Shown here one piece after another: positions 8,667 to 16,706 of a DNA stretch of 64,000 nucleotides (positions are counted from its first letter, which is position 1; the number at the start of each line of letters is the position of its first letter). Position numbers and translations under genes: made by a program. The notes under the pieces are model-generated. The model was not told where the DNA came from, ran no database searches, and worked only from the letters and a program-made list of their open reading frames with translations. Source of the DNA: UBA11606 sp964504305. Lineage in GTDB: Bacteria; Actinomycetota; Acidimicrobiia; Acidimicrobiales; Aldehydirespiratoraceae. Where the stretch lies: the NCBI GenBank assembly GCA_964504305.1, contig CAZDEB010000002.1:310001-374000 (forward strand), written 5' to 3'.

Positions 8667-9623
8667 ATGTCGCCCATGACCGAGCCGCGCCACGACTGGA
8701 CCATCGATGAAGTTCTTGCGGTGATCGAGCGTCCATTTCACGACCTGCTCGCCGCGGCCCACAACTGCCACACCGAACGTTTCGATCCTCACGAGGTCGA
8801 AGGGGCAAAACTCTTGTCGATCAAGACCGGGGCCTGTCCCGAGGACTGTGCCTACTGCCCCCAATCGGCGCATCACAACAACGATCTCAAGCCCGAACCA
8901 CTTATGGCAACCGCCGACATCGTTGCCAGCGCGGTCGAGGCCAAGGCCGAGGGCGCTACCCGGTTTTGCATGGGCGCGGCATGGCGAAGCCCCAGCGACA
9001 AGCAGATCGATCAAGTCGCCGATGCGATCAAAGCCGTCGCCGGTATCGGCATGGAAACTTGTGTGACCCTCGGAATGCTCACCGCCGATCAGGCCAACAC
9101 GCTCGGCGAGGCCGGGCTCGACTTCTACAACCACAACCTCGACACGTCGCCCGATTTCTACGGCGAAATAATCACCACCCGCACCTACCAAGACCGACTC
9201 GACACCTTGCAGAATTGTCGAGACGCCGACATCAGCCTTTGTTCGGGTGGCATAGTCGGCATGGGCGAGACCCGCCGTCAGCGAGCGAGCCTGCTGACCC
9301 AACTGGCCACCCTCGACCCTCATCCTGAGAGCGTGCCGATCAACCTGCTGATCCAAGTACCCGGCACTCCGCTGCACGGACTGCCCGACTTCGAACCTCT
9401 AGAACTGGTCCGCACCATCGCCGCGGCCCGGCTGGTCATGCCCGCTTCGGTTGTACGGCTGTCGGCCGGTCGATCGTCGATGTCAGAAGAACTCCATGCG
9501 CTCTGCCTTCACGCCGGGGCCAGCAGCATCTTCTTGGGCGAGCGCCTGCTCACGGCCGACAACAACGGCGACGATGCCGACGAATCGATTTTGAGTCAGC
9601 TCGACACAGTTATTGGTGTCTAG
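8667..9623 (+). CDS. bioB: Biotin synthase (radical SAM)
   Basis: 318 residues. The radical-SAM cluster motif is CPEDCAYC (Cys57, Cys61, Cys64); AKLLSIKTGACPEDCAYCPQ, YNHNLDTS, CSGGIVGMGET and the C-terminal RLSAGRSSM (arginine ligand of the auxiliary 2Fe-2S cluster) are all BioB hallmarks. It inserts sulfur into dethiobiotin. No other bio genes are nearby. ATG codons at 8667 and 8676 are possible starts. Its TAG stop shares the tetramer CTAG (9620-9623) with the stop of the convergent dioxygenase gene. Confidence 0.96.
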   Translation: MSPMTEPRHDWTIDEVLAVIERPFHDLLAAAHNCHTERFDPHEVEGAKLLSIKTGACPEDCAYCPQSAHHNNDLKPEPLMATADIVASAVEAKAEGATRFCMGAAWRSPSDKQIDQVADAIKAVAGIGMETCVTLGMLTADQANTLGEAGLDFYNHNLDTSPDFYGEIITTRTYQDRLDTLQNCRDADISLCSGGIVGMGETRRQRASLLTQLATLDPHPESVPINLLIQVPGTPLHGLPDFEPLELVRTIAAARLVMPASVVRLSAGRSSMSEELHALCLHAGASSIFLGERLLTADNNGDDADESILSQLDTVIGV

Positions 9624-10579
9624 ACGGGGCGGTCGCCGATGATGCTGGCCCGTTCCATCACTCTTACATCGGGGAAATAGTCGCTGGCCGCGTAGTGCTG
9701 GACGCTGCGATTGTCCCAGAACACAACCGTGTTGGGTTCCCACCGAACCCGATATTGATATTCGGCAATGCTTGCCTGCGAGACGAGAGTTCGCAGTAGG
9801 GCGTCGCTTTCGGATTCGGGGAGTCCGACGATGTGGGTCGTGAAGTAGGCGTTGACGAACAAGAGTCGTCGGCCGGTTTCGGGATGGGTACGAACAACGG
9901 GATGCTCGACCGTCGGGTATTGCTCTCTCATCTCGGTCTTCTTGTCGTCGGGCACAACATTGCCAAACGCCCCGAGATAGTCGTGCACCGCGGTCATGTC
10001 GTCGATTCTGTTGCGTAGATCGAGATCGAGACCTTCGTACGCCGCGGTCATGTCGGAGAAGAGAGTGTCGCCGCCGGTTGGCGGTACCTGAATCGCTCTC
10101 AGGATGGCCCCCATCGACGGCACTTCTCGCCATGTGACGTCGTGATGCCAGCCGTTCTCGAATCCGCCGGTGTCGGCACCCTTCTCGAACCGGACCAGTT
10201 CGGGAAACTCGCCGCTACCGGGGAGAAAGGGATGGACTTCGAGTTCGCCGAACCGACGGGCGAAGGCGACATGATCGGCGGCGGTGATCTCTTGATCGCG
10301 AAAGCACACAACTTTGTAGTCGAGGAGAGCTCGACGGAGCTCGGCGATCACCTCGTCAGTGAGATCACCGCTCAGTGATACGCCGCTGATCTCGGCGCCG
10401 AGCGTCGCGCCGCGAGGGCTGACGCCGATGTGTTGGTAAGACGGTGACGCCAGCCGGGCTCGCTCGTCGGCGATATGCATCATGGGTCCGAGTTCGACTC
10501 CGAACCTTTTCAATGTCACCCGTCGAGGGACGATGCGCGATGCGGGATCGGACCCGACGGTGGAAACGGAGTCGGTCAT
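9620..10579 (-). CDS. TauD/TfdA-family Fe(II)/2-oxoglutarate dioxygenase
   Basis: 319 residues of the TauD fold. The iron facial triad is visible as WHHDVTW (His-x-Asp) and DNRSVQHYA (distal His), with VMERASI supplying the 2-oxoglutarate-binding arginine; TGGDTLFSDMTAAYEGL is a family hallmark. TauD-type enzymes hydroxylate taurine, alkylsulfates, phenoxyacetates and similar acids; the substrate here is unresolved. The ATG at 10579 overlaps the stop of the upstream tetR-type gene (ATGA), so both form one operon and the regulator probably responds to this enzyme's substrate. Confidence 0.9.
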   Translation of the reverse strand: MTDSVSTVGSDPASRIVPRRVTLKRFGVELGPMMHIADERARLASPSYQHIGVSPRGATLGAEISGVSLSGDLTDEVIAELRRALLDYKVVCFRDQEITAADHVAFARRFGELEVHPFLPGSGEFPELVRFEKGADTGGFENGWHHDVTWREVPSMGAILRAIQVPPTGGDTLFSDMTAAYEGLDLDLRNRIDDMTAVHDYLGAFGNVVPDDKKTEMREQYPTVEHPVVRTHPETGRRLLFVNAYFTTHIVGLPESESDALLRTLVSQASIAEYQYRVRWEPNTVVFWDNRSVQHYAASDYFPDVRVMERASIIGDRPV

Positions 10580-11241
10580 GAGAGTTCCTTTCGTGCAGCA
10601 GAGTCGGCCGATGAGGCAATGTCGCTTGCGAGACCGGTGACCAGGCAGTGCGTTGCGTACTGAAATTGCTCGTCAGCATCGACGGGACCAAAATAGGGTC
10701 CCAGCCGAGCCGTACGTTCAGAAGCTTCCGTGGTGGTCAGCGCGGCGACGATTGCTGTGCCCTGGTTGGCTGGGAGATCGCCCAGTGCTGCGAGAACCAG
10801 GGCCGATCCCACCGCATGCCAAAACACCACACGGAAGGCGGCGACCGCGGCCTCCCCGGCAAGACCGGCTTCTTCCATCAGCCCTAGCCCCAAATCAACG
10901 GCGGCAAGAGTGGTCGAGGAGATCTGGTCGGATTGGGCATACAGCTGCAACAGGTTGCGATCGGCCACAAGGTGGGCTCGAAGACCGGTTGCGAGGGCGC
11001 TTACCCGTTGCTCCCACGGGTCGTCATCTCGGATAGACACCCGGATCCCTTGCAGGTTGCGCGAGGCGACCTCGGTCAGAAGTGCCTCTTTGTTGTCGAA
11101 GCGCAAATAGAGCGTCATCGGCGTTACATCGAGCGCCACCGCCAGCTTGCGCATGCTGAAACCCGCCAAACCCCGTTCGGAGATCAGCGAAGATGCGGTG
11201 TCGACAATCCGCTCGGGTGACAACGTCGAACTTCTCGCCAT
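10576..11241 (-). CDS. TetR-family transcriptional regulator
   Basis: 221 residues from the ATG at 11241; longer readings upstream run through the promoter and are rejected. The N-terminal helix-turn-helix is RIVDTASSLISERG / FSMRKLAVALDVTPMTLYLRF (about residues 9-52); the rest is a helical ligand-binding domain with a TetR_C-like composition. A 13-bp palindrome lies 9 nt upstream of the start, suggesting autorepression. The gene is cotranscribed with the TauD-type dioxygenase (4-nt overlap) and is divergent from the DUF4916 gene, which the same operator could control. Confidence 0.88.
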   Translation of the reverse strand: MARSSTLSPERIVDTASSLISERGLAGFSMRKLAVALDVTPMTLYLRFDNKEALLTEVASRNLQGIRVSIRDDDPWEQRVSALATGLRAHLVADRNLLQLYAQSDQISSTTLAAVDLGLGLMEEAGLAGEAAVAAFRVVFWHAVGSALVLAALGDLPANQGTAIVAALTTTEASERTARLGPYFGPVDADEQFQYATHCLVTGLASDIASSADSAARKELS

Positions 11242-11249
11242 GAAATGAC

Positions 11250-11262
11250 TATACAGTGTATA
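11250..11262. promoter_or_regulatory. Likely TetR operator, palindrome TATACAGTGTATA
   Basis: The arms TATAC and GTATA are perfect reverse complements around a 3-nt centre. The AT-rich site stands out in this GC-rich sequence and sits in the 39-bp gap between the divergent tetR-type gene (start 11241) and the DUF4916 gene (start 11281). TATACA/TATA also resembles a -10 element, so binding could block promoters in both directions. Confidence 0.55.
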
Positions 11263-11280
11263 TCTACTGATCTGTAGCCG

Positions 11281-11859
11281 ATGGGCGCGTCTTTGACCCA
11301 ACGGTGCGACACTGCATCGGTGAGCGACATCGACATTGAGACCGAAGAAACGTGGCTCAGTCACGAAGACCTCGAAACCGTGCGGGGCCGCGTGCCGATG
11401 GTCTACGTCGACGCGGTGCCGGTGCGAGTCGACTCGATCGGCGAAGTAACCGAAGTTGGACTTTTGTTGCGAGCCATGCCCGATGCCACGGTGAGCCGCG
11501 CTCTTGTTACCGGTCGAGTCCTGTTTGGGGAACGAATCCGTCACGCGTTGCTTCGCCATATTGAAAAGGACCTCGGGCCGCTCGCTTTGCCACGATTACC
11601 ACCCAACCCAACGCCGTTTACCGTGGCCGAGTACTTCCCCGATCCTCAGGTGTCGGGTTTTCACGATCCCCGTCAGCACGCGGTGAGCCTCGCGTATGTC
11701 GTTCCCGTCGATGGCGACCCCGAGCCCTATGCCGATGCTCTGGATTTGGCGTGGGTAACACCTGAGGAAGCCACAAGTCCCGAGGTGCGAGCCGAAATGA
11801 CCGGCGGTCACGACCGACTTCTTCGTCTGGCACTCGCCCACGTCGGGCGTCTTCCCTAG
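11281..11859 (+). CDS. DUF4916 (NUDIX-fold) protein
   Basis: 192 residues from the ATG at 11281; a GTG at 11320 (VSDIDIETEETWLSHEDL) is equally plausible and would remove 13 residues. WLSHEDLETVRGRVPMVYVDAVPVRVDS and GRVLFGERIRHALLRHIEKDLG match the DUF4916 family of actinobacteria, a degenerate NUDIX fold: the region where a NUDIX box GX5EX7REUXEE would lie reads GRVLFGERIRHALLRHIEKDLG and lacks the REUXEE core. Hydrolase activity is therefore uncertain. It is 7 nt upstream of the geranylgeranyl-reductase-like gene. Confidence 0.75.
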   Translation: MGASLTQRCDTASVSDIDIETEETWLSHEDLETVRGRVPMVYVDAVPVRVDSIGEVTEVGLLLRAMPDATVSRALVTGRVLFGERIRHALLRHIEKDLGPLALPRLPPNPTPFTVAEYFPDPQVSGFHDPRQHAVSLAYVVPVDGDPEPYADALDLAWVTPEEATSPEVRAEMTGGHDRLLRLALAHVGRLP

Positions 11860-11866
11860 CTGACTT

Positions 11867-13084
11867 ATGCCACACGTCGATCTTTTGGTAATCGGTGCGG
11901 GACCGGCGGGCACCGCAGCGGCGATCCGAGCCGCGACTGCGGGCGCAACGGTTCGGGTCTTCGAAAAGGCGGCCCGGGGCCGCGACAAGGTCTGCGGCGA
12001 CGGCTTAACCCCCCGGGCGGTGGCGGCGCTCAACGAACTCAACGTCGATTTGAGCGACGCTCATCGCATCGATGGGTTGCGCATGATTGCCGGCAAGACC
12101 GAGCGTCAGCTCCCCTGGCCCGACAATGGCCGTTTCGCTCCCCATGGCGCGGTGTGGCCTCGCCGCAAGCTCGACGAGCGGCTGGTCACGCTCGCCGAGC
12201 AGGCCGGTGCCGAGGTCGAGTGGAATGCCGAGGCCATGCCGATTCTTGACGGCGATCGTGTGGTTGGGGTCGAAGCCAATGGGACTCGGTGGTCGGCCGA
12301 TTTGGTCGTGATCGCCGCCGGCGCTCCGGGGGCGGTTGCTAGGCTTTTGGGCGCCGACCGGGTAGCCGACGAGCCGTTCGGATTGGCGATTCGAACCTAC
12401 GCCGAGTCGCCGCGCCACGACGACCGTCACCTCGAGGCGTGCCTTACGTTGAAAGACGATTCGGGCACACCGGTGCCGGGTTATGGATGGATGTTCCCGG
12501 CCGGCGACGGCACTGTCAATATCGGGGTCGGGGCGTTGTCGACCATGAAGGGTTTCAAGAAGCTCAACCTCAACAAGCTGCAGGACTCGTATCGGTCTCT
12601 TGTAGAGGAGTCTTGGGGTCTCGGTCCCGATATCGAGAAGCCTCGAGCGTGGCGTTTGCCGATGAGCACTCAGCGTCGATTTGGCCCGGGTTGGGTGGCG
12701 GTGGGCGACGCGGCCGGCCTTATCAATCCAATGAACGGCGAAGGCATCGATTATGGCCTCGAGTCGGGCATGTTGGCCGCCGATTTGTTTATCGCCGATC
12801 CGGCTGGTGCCTCGGCGGCCTACGACCGCGAGGTCGGGGCTCGGTTCGATTCGTTTTTGCGGACCGGCCGTCGGTTCAGCTTTCTTATTGGTCACCCGCT
12901 GATTCTGCGCTCTGGTCTTCGTCTCGCGGTCGGCACTCAGTCGATCGCCAACATCACGTTGCAGGTAATGGGCAATTTGGTCGACGAGTCGACGCCGGGC
13001 GCCGCGGGGCGTGTGTTGCGGGCGGCCGATAAGGCGCTCGGGGTTGCCGATCCGTTGTTGCGCCGAACCCGCGCCAGGGCCTGA
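11867..13084 (+). CDS. Geranylgeranyl reductase family FAD-dependent oxidoreductase
   Basis: 405 residues. The FAD dinucleotide motif is VDLLVIGAGPAGTAAAIRAA (GxGxxG), followed by DKVCGDGLTPRAV, a pattern typical of geranylgeranyl reductases, and by WVAVGDAAGLINPMNGEGIDYGLESG, the second FAD contact with the GGR-type PxxGEGI stretch. In actinobacteria such proteins reduce the isoprenoid chain of menaquinone (MenJ-like) or other prenyl lipids. With menB about 4.5 kb upstream, a menaquinone role is attractive but unproven. Confidence 0.85.
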   Translation: MPHVDLLVIGAGPAGTAAAIRAATAGATVRVFEKAARGRDKVCGDGLTPRAVAALNELNVDLSDAHRIDGLRMIAGKTERQLPWPDNGRFAPHGAVWPRRKLDERLVTLAEQAGAEVEWNAEAMPILDGDRVVGVEANGTRWSADLVVIAAGAPGAVARLLGADRVADEPFGLAIRTYAESPRHDDRHLEACLTLKDDSGTPVPGYGWMFPAGDGTVNIGVGALSTMKGFKKLNLNKLQDSYRSLVEESWGLGPDIEKPRAWRLPMSTQRRFGPGWVAVGDAAGLINPMNGEGIDYGLESGMLAADLFIADPAGASAAYDREVGARFDSFLRTGRRFSFLIGHPLILRSGLRLAVGTQSIANITLQVMGNLVDESTPGAAGRVLRAADKALGVADPLLRRTRARA

Positions 13085-13100
13085 GGCGACCCGACCTCAG
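13081..13100 (+). terminator. Short hairpin at the end of the GGR gene
   Basis: CTGAGG (13081-13086, containing the TGA stop) can pair with CCTCAG (13095-13100) across an 8-nt loop. No T-tract follows, so it would be a weak or Rho-assisted terminator, or a 5' structure of the next gene, which starts 8 to 14 nt later. Confidence 0.3.
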
Positions 13101-13108
13101 CTACATTC

Positions 13109-14341
13109 GTGGCTATGCCTGATGTCACTCCAGCCGAGCAAGACTTGCCGCTGATCATTTCGGTGGACGACCACGTAATGGAGCCCCGGGACTTGTGGCA
13201 GCAACAGCTCCCGCCGAGTCTTCGTGAGCGGGGTCCCCGAGTTGTGCAGGAGAAGGTGCGGCTCAAGTTCGAGGGTGGGCACTATGGATTCGACCGCGAT
13301 CATCCCGACGGCCACTTGTGCGACTTGTGGTTGTACGACGATTTGGTGATGCCTACGGGCTTCTTGCACGGTCCGGCCGGTTCGCCTCGCGAGGAGCAAC
13401 GTAACGTCGCGGCGATCTATGAGGATTTCCGGCCCGGGACTTGGAACCAGGCCGACCGTTTGGCCGATATGGATCTGAATCATGTTGAGGCGGCGATCAA
13501 CTATCCGAACATTTTTCCCCGCTTTTGTGGCCAGGGGTTTTTGGAGCGCGACGACAAGGATTTTGCCCTTCAGTGCCTTCGGATCTACAACGATTGGATC
13601 ATTGATGATTGGGGCGGTGGGGCTGGTGTGGGTCGGCTGATCCCGTTGACTTTGGTTCCACTTTGGGATCCGGTGCTTGCCGCGGCTGAGGTGCGTCGTT
13701 GCGCGGCGAAGGGCAGTTTCGCTATCGCGTTTTCGGAGAATCCGTCGAGGCTTGGTTGCGCGACGATGTACAGCGGCGAGTGGGATGTGTTGTGGCGGGC
13801 GTGTGAGGAAACGTCGACGAGTGTTTCGATGCATATTGGTTCGTCGTCGTCGATGCCGAGCACGTCGCCTGATGCGCCGTTGGCGACTTCGATGTCGTTG
13901 TATGCCCAGAACGCTGAGGGTTCGATGGTCGATTGGGTGTTTTCGGGGACGTTGCAGAGGTTCCCGTCGTTGAAGATCGCTTACGCGGAGAGTCAGGTGG
14001 GCTGGATGCCGTTCCAGATGGAGCGGATGGACAGTGTGTTTCGTGAGGGTCGGGGCGGTGTGGGCGGTGATGGTCCGTTGCCGAGTGAGATTGTTCGGGG
14101 CCGGGTTTTCGGCTGCATTTTTGATGACTTGGTTGGGTTGAAGCAGCGTGAGGATGTTGGGGTCGATCAGATTTTGTTCGAGACCGATTATCCGCATTCT
14201 GATGGCACGTTTCCTCATAGCCGCAAGGTGGCTCACAGCATGTTTGCTGCGGTGGGGATGAACGCTGAGGAGTGTTACAAGGTGCTTCGGGGCAATGCGA
14301 TCAAGGCTTACGGCCTAGAACGTTTCGGCATCACGAAGTGA
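13109..14341 (+). CDS. Amidohydrolase family protein (PF04909-like), copy 1
   Basis: 410 residues; start GTG 13109 or ATG 13115 (MPDVTPAEQ). Metal-site motifs of the amidohydrolase_2 group are present: SVDDHVMEP (DxH), MHIG (middle histidine) and ETDYPHSDGTFP near the C-terminus (Asp plus His). Such enzymes are decarboxylases or hydrolases acting on aromatic or lactone acids; the substrate is unknown. It is clearly paralogous to the gene at 36378-37580, sharing SVDDHV-EP, DMDLNHVEA, PRFCGQ and FETDYPHSDGTFP blocks. Its codon endings are unusually G/T-rich, part of the local strand skew. Confidence 0.85.
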   Translation: MAMPDVTPAEQDLPLIISVDDHVMEPRDLWQQQLPPSLRERGPRVVQEKVRLKFEGGHYGFDRDHPDGHLCDLWLYDDLVMPTGFLHGPAGSPREEQRNVAAIYEDFRPGTWNQADRLADMDLNHVEAAINYPNIFPRFCGQGFLERDDKDFALQCLRIYNDWIIDDWGGGAGVGRLIPLTLVPLWDPVLAAAEVRRCAAKGSFAIAFSENPSRLGCATMYSGEWDVLWRACEETSTSVSMHIGSSSSMPSTSPDAPLATSMSLYAQNAEGSMVDWVFSGTLQRFPSLKIAYAESQVGWMPFQMERMDSVFREGRGGVGGDGPLPSEIVRGRVFGCIFDDLVGLKQREDVGVDQILFETDYPHSDGTFPHSRKVAHSMFAAVGMNAEECYKVLRGNAIKAYGLERFGITK

Positions 14342-14369
14342 GGCGCGAAGGTAGAGCATCACGAAGTGA
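14328..14369 (+). repeat. 14-bp direct repeat spanning both convergent stop codons
   Basis: GCATCACGAAGTGA occurs at 14328-14341 and again, identically, at 14356-14369 (28-nt period). The first copy supplies the TGA of the amidohydrolase; the second supplies, on the opposite strand, the TGA of the lactone oxidase (14359-14361). The core TCACGAAGTGA is an inverted repeat, so each copy can stop translation on both strands. Confidence 0.85.
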
Positions 14370-15672
14370 TGGGGCCGAGGGTTCGGTCGAGGTAGTCGTT
14401 TCTGAACCGGCCGGCGGGGTCGATGAGGGCGCGGGCGGTGGCGAAGCGTTGCCAGGCGGGGTATCGGGGTTTGAGGGTGTCGGCGGTTTCTTGGTGGAGT
14501 TTGCCCCAGTGGGGTCGGCCGCCGGCTGATCGGGTGATGTCCCAGAGGCCGTTGAAGTATTGCTGGTATGGGGTTCCCCAGTAGACGTGGGCGGCTATGT
14601 AGCCGGTGGCGTGTCCGCTGGCGGTGGAGAGGGCGATGTCGTCGCCGGCTGCGCAGCGGACTTCGACTGGGAAGGTGACGCGCTGGTCGAGGTCGCGGGC
14701 GAAGGTGTTGAATTCGGTGATTATGTCGGTGAGGGCGTGGAGGGGCACGGCCCATTCGGTTTCGTAGAAGTGAACCCAGCGGGGGGTGGTGAACACTTTG
14801 TAGGACACGTCTTGGTATTGGCGTGTTCCGGTGCTGTTGGTGATGAGGCGGGCGATGGTTGGGGCGGCTCGGGGGGTTCGGCGGGCGACGCGGTTGACGA
14901 TTCCGAAGGCGATGTTTTCGCCGACGAGTTTGTCGGTGACGTAGCGGTGTCGGGGCAGCGGTTTGGGTTGGTCGAGGGTTCGGGTGTTGATTTTGACGGC
15001 GGCTTTTCGGCCTCCGGGCATGAAGTAGAATTCGGCGTGGTCTTGTTGGGTTATGAGTTCGGGCCATTGTTCGAGTACGGCTTCGAGGGGCCGGGTTTCT
15101 TCGGCGGCGTGGAGGCGAAACGCGGGGACGGTTTGCAGGGTGACTCGGGTAACAATTCCGAGGGCACCTAGTCCGACTCGGGCGCAGGCGAAGAGGTCGG
15201 CATTTTGGTTGGCGTCGATGTCGTGGGTTTCTCCGGTGCCGTCGATGATTCGCATGGCGCGTACTTGGGTGGCGATGCCGCCGTAGGCGAGACCGGTGCC
15301 GTGAGTTCCGGTGTTGATTGCTCCGGCGATGCTTTGTTTGTCGATGTCGCCCATGTTTTCGAGGGCGAGGCCGTAGCGCTCGAGGAGTCGGTTGAGTTTC
15401 TTGATGGTTATTCCGGCACCGACGGTGACGATCCCGGAGTTGACGTCGACGGAGTGGAGTTGGTCGAGGTGTTCGATGGTGATGTGAATGTCGTTGGTGA
15501 CGGCGATTGCGGTGAAGGAGTGACCGGCTCCCATTGCTTTGATGCGTTGTCCGGTGTGGGCGGCTTGGGCGACGAGTGTCGCTAGTTGGTCTTCGGATTT
15601 GGGTCGTTGGATGTCGCTGGGCGCGAATTGTTGGAGACGACTCCAGTTGTGGACGGTGCGGGGGTTTCTCAC
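14359..15672 (-). CDS. FAD-linked aldonolactone oxidase (D-arabinono-1,4-lactone oxidase type)
   Basis: 437 residues from the GTG at 15672, whose GTGA overlap with the upstream gene fixes the start; the open frame upstream to 16494 is arginine-rich shadow. VAO-type FAD domain: RIKAMGAGHSFTAI (histidine position used for covalent flavin in gulonolactone oxidases), GDIDKQSIAGAINTGTHGTG. The C-terminal ALO domain holds RPHWGKLH, the conserved HWGK motif. It oxidises sugar lactones such as gulono-, galactono- or arabinono-lactone to ascorbate-like products. It is translationally coupled to the D-serine dehydratase-like gene. Confidence 0.9.
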   Translation of the reverse strand: MRNPRTVHNWSRLQQFAPSDIQRPKSEDQLATLVAQAAHTGQRIKAMGAGHSFTAIAVTNDIHITIEHLDQLHSVDVNSGIVTVGAGITIKKLNRLLERYGLALENMGDIDKQSIAGAINTGTHGTGLAYGGIATQVRAMRIIDGTGETHDIDANQNADLFACARVGLGALGIVTRVTLQTVPAFRLHAAEETRPLEAVLEQWPELITQQDHAEFYFMPGGRKAAVKINTRTLDQPKPLPRHRYVTDKLVGENIAFGIVNRVARRTPRAAPTIARLITNSTGTRQYQDVSYKVFTTPRWVHFYETEWAVPLHALTDIITEFNTFARDLDQRVTFPVEVRCAAGDDIALSTASGHATGYIAAHVYWGTPYQQYFNGLWDITRSAGGRPHWGKLHQETADTLKPRYPAWQRFATARALIDPAGRFRNDYLDRTLGPITS

Positions 15673-16661
15673 CAGTGCCTCAGGTCTATGGGGAGTTGTT
15701 CGAGTATTTGGTCGCCGTCGACTAGCCACATGGTTTGGTGGCGGGCCACGGTGGGGTCGAGGTGGGCGGGGGCGAGCCGGATTCGGTCGTTGAGGGTGAT
15801 CGTTTCTGGGTTGGCGGCGACGACGGTGGTGTGTTCGTCGCTGACGATGAAGATGTCGCCGTCGGCCCATTGGGGGTTGCCGTGGTCCATTCCGAGCGCT
15901 TTGAGTCCGCCGTTGACTACCTGCCAGCCTTTGGGGCTGGTGGATATGACGGAGCATTCGAGGAACAATGCCTGGGCGAACGGCAGGTCGAGGGTGGCGT
16001 ATTGGGTGTCGCCGAGCAGGAAGGTGCCGGCTTGGATTTCGGTGGCCCAGGTGTTGGTGTCGTAGGTGCCGGTCCCTCCGGCGGAGATGATGTCGCCGCC
16101 GACTGCTTCCGCGGCCGTGAGCAGGTCGGTCATCGATTTTTCGACGAGATGGGTCCGTTTGGAACGGTTTTCGATCATCATCAGGTGGCCTTCGTAGCCC
16201 ATTACGCCACGTACGTGGAGTCCGAGTGAGCGGGCGTGGTCGGCGAGGTGCCCGGCGTCGGATGGGTCGCATCCGCAGCGGGGTAGACCGACTTCTACAT
16301 CGATGATGACTTCTTTCAGCCCGGCGTGGGCGGCTTGGTCGACGCCAAATGCCGAGTCGACGGCGAGCGTGACGCGTGCATCGGTTCGGGCGAGTCGGTT
16401 TAGCAGGTCGGGGTCGAGTACTTCGTTGGCGAGCATGAGGTCGTGTCCGAGGCCGGCGGCGGCCATGCCTTCGACTTCGCGAACGGTGGCGCAAGTGAAC
16501 GCATGGTGTCCGGCTTGGGCCAACTTGTGGGCTAACGCGGTGCTCTTGAACGCTTTGACGTGTGGTCGCAACCGAGCGCCGGGCAGCGTCTGGCCGATCG
16601 TCGCGATGTTGTGCTCAAGCGCGACGCGTTCGACTACGAGGGCCGGTGTTGGTATCGCCAT
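15669..16661 (-). CDS. D-serine dehydratase-like / alanine racemase N-domain PLP enzyme
   Basis: 330 residues. PLP-binding lysine is in LRPHVKAFKSTALAHK (fold III, alanine racemase N-terminal barrel); VDVEVGLPRCG and the C-terminal domain containing SDEHTTV correspond to the zinc-site region of the eukaryotic-type D-serine dehydratase/D-threonine aldolase group. Likely reactions are D-serine dehydration or D-threonine aldol cleavage, needing PLP and a divalent metal. It overlaps the lactone oxidase by GTGA and lies 45 nt after ald, suggesting one minus-strand operon for amino-acid catabolism. Confidence 0.82.
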   Translation of the reverse strand: MAIPTPALVVERVALEHNIATIGQTLPGARLRPHVKAFKSTALAHKLAQAGHHAFTCATVREVEGMAAAGLGHDLMLANEVLDPDLLNRLARTDARVTLAVDSAFGVDQAAHAGLKEVIIDVEVGLPRCGCDPSDAGHLADHARSLGLHVRGVMGYEGHLMMIENRSKRTHLVEKSMTDLLTAAEAVGGDIISAGGTGTYDTNTWATEIQAGTFLLGDTQYATLDLPFAQALFLECSVISTSPKGWQVVNGGLKALGMDHGNPQWADGDIFIVSDEHTTVVAANPETITLNDRIRLAPAHLDPTVARHQTMWLVDGDQILEQLPIDLRHW

Positions 16662-16706
16662 AGCGCCACCGTAGTGGCATCGTGTTGGCGCTACCGAGTG
16701 GCCGAC

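Noticed and set aside
13097..14236. 379-codon minus-strand open frame
   Set aside because: Antisense of amidohydrolase copy 1; its basic, Arg/His/Pro-rich composition reflects the local strand skew.
15673..16494. Upstream extension of the lactone oxidase open frame to 711 codons
   Set aside because: It is antisense-frame sequence of the D-serine dehydratase-like gene, extremely Arg/Pro-rich; the GTGA overlap at 15669-15672 marks the real start.
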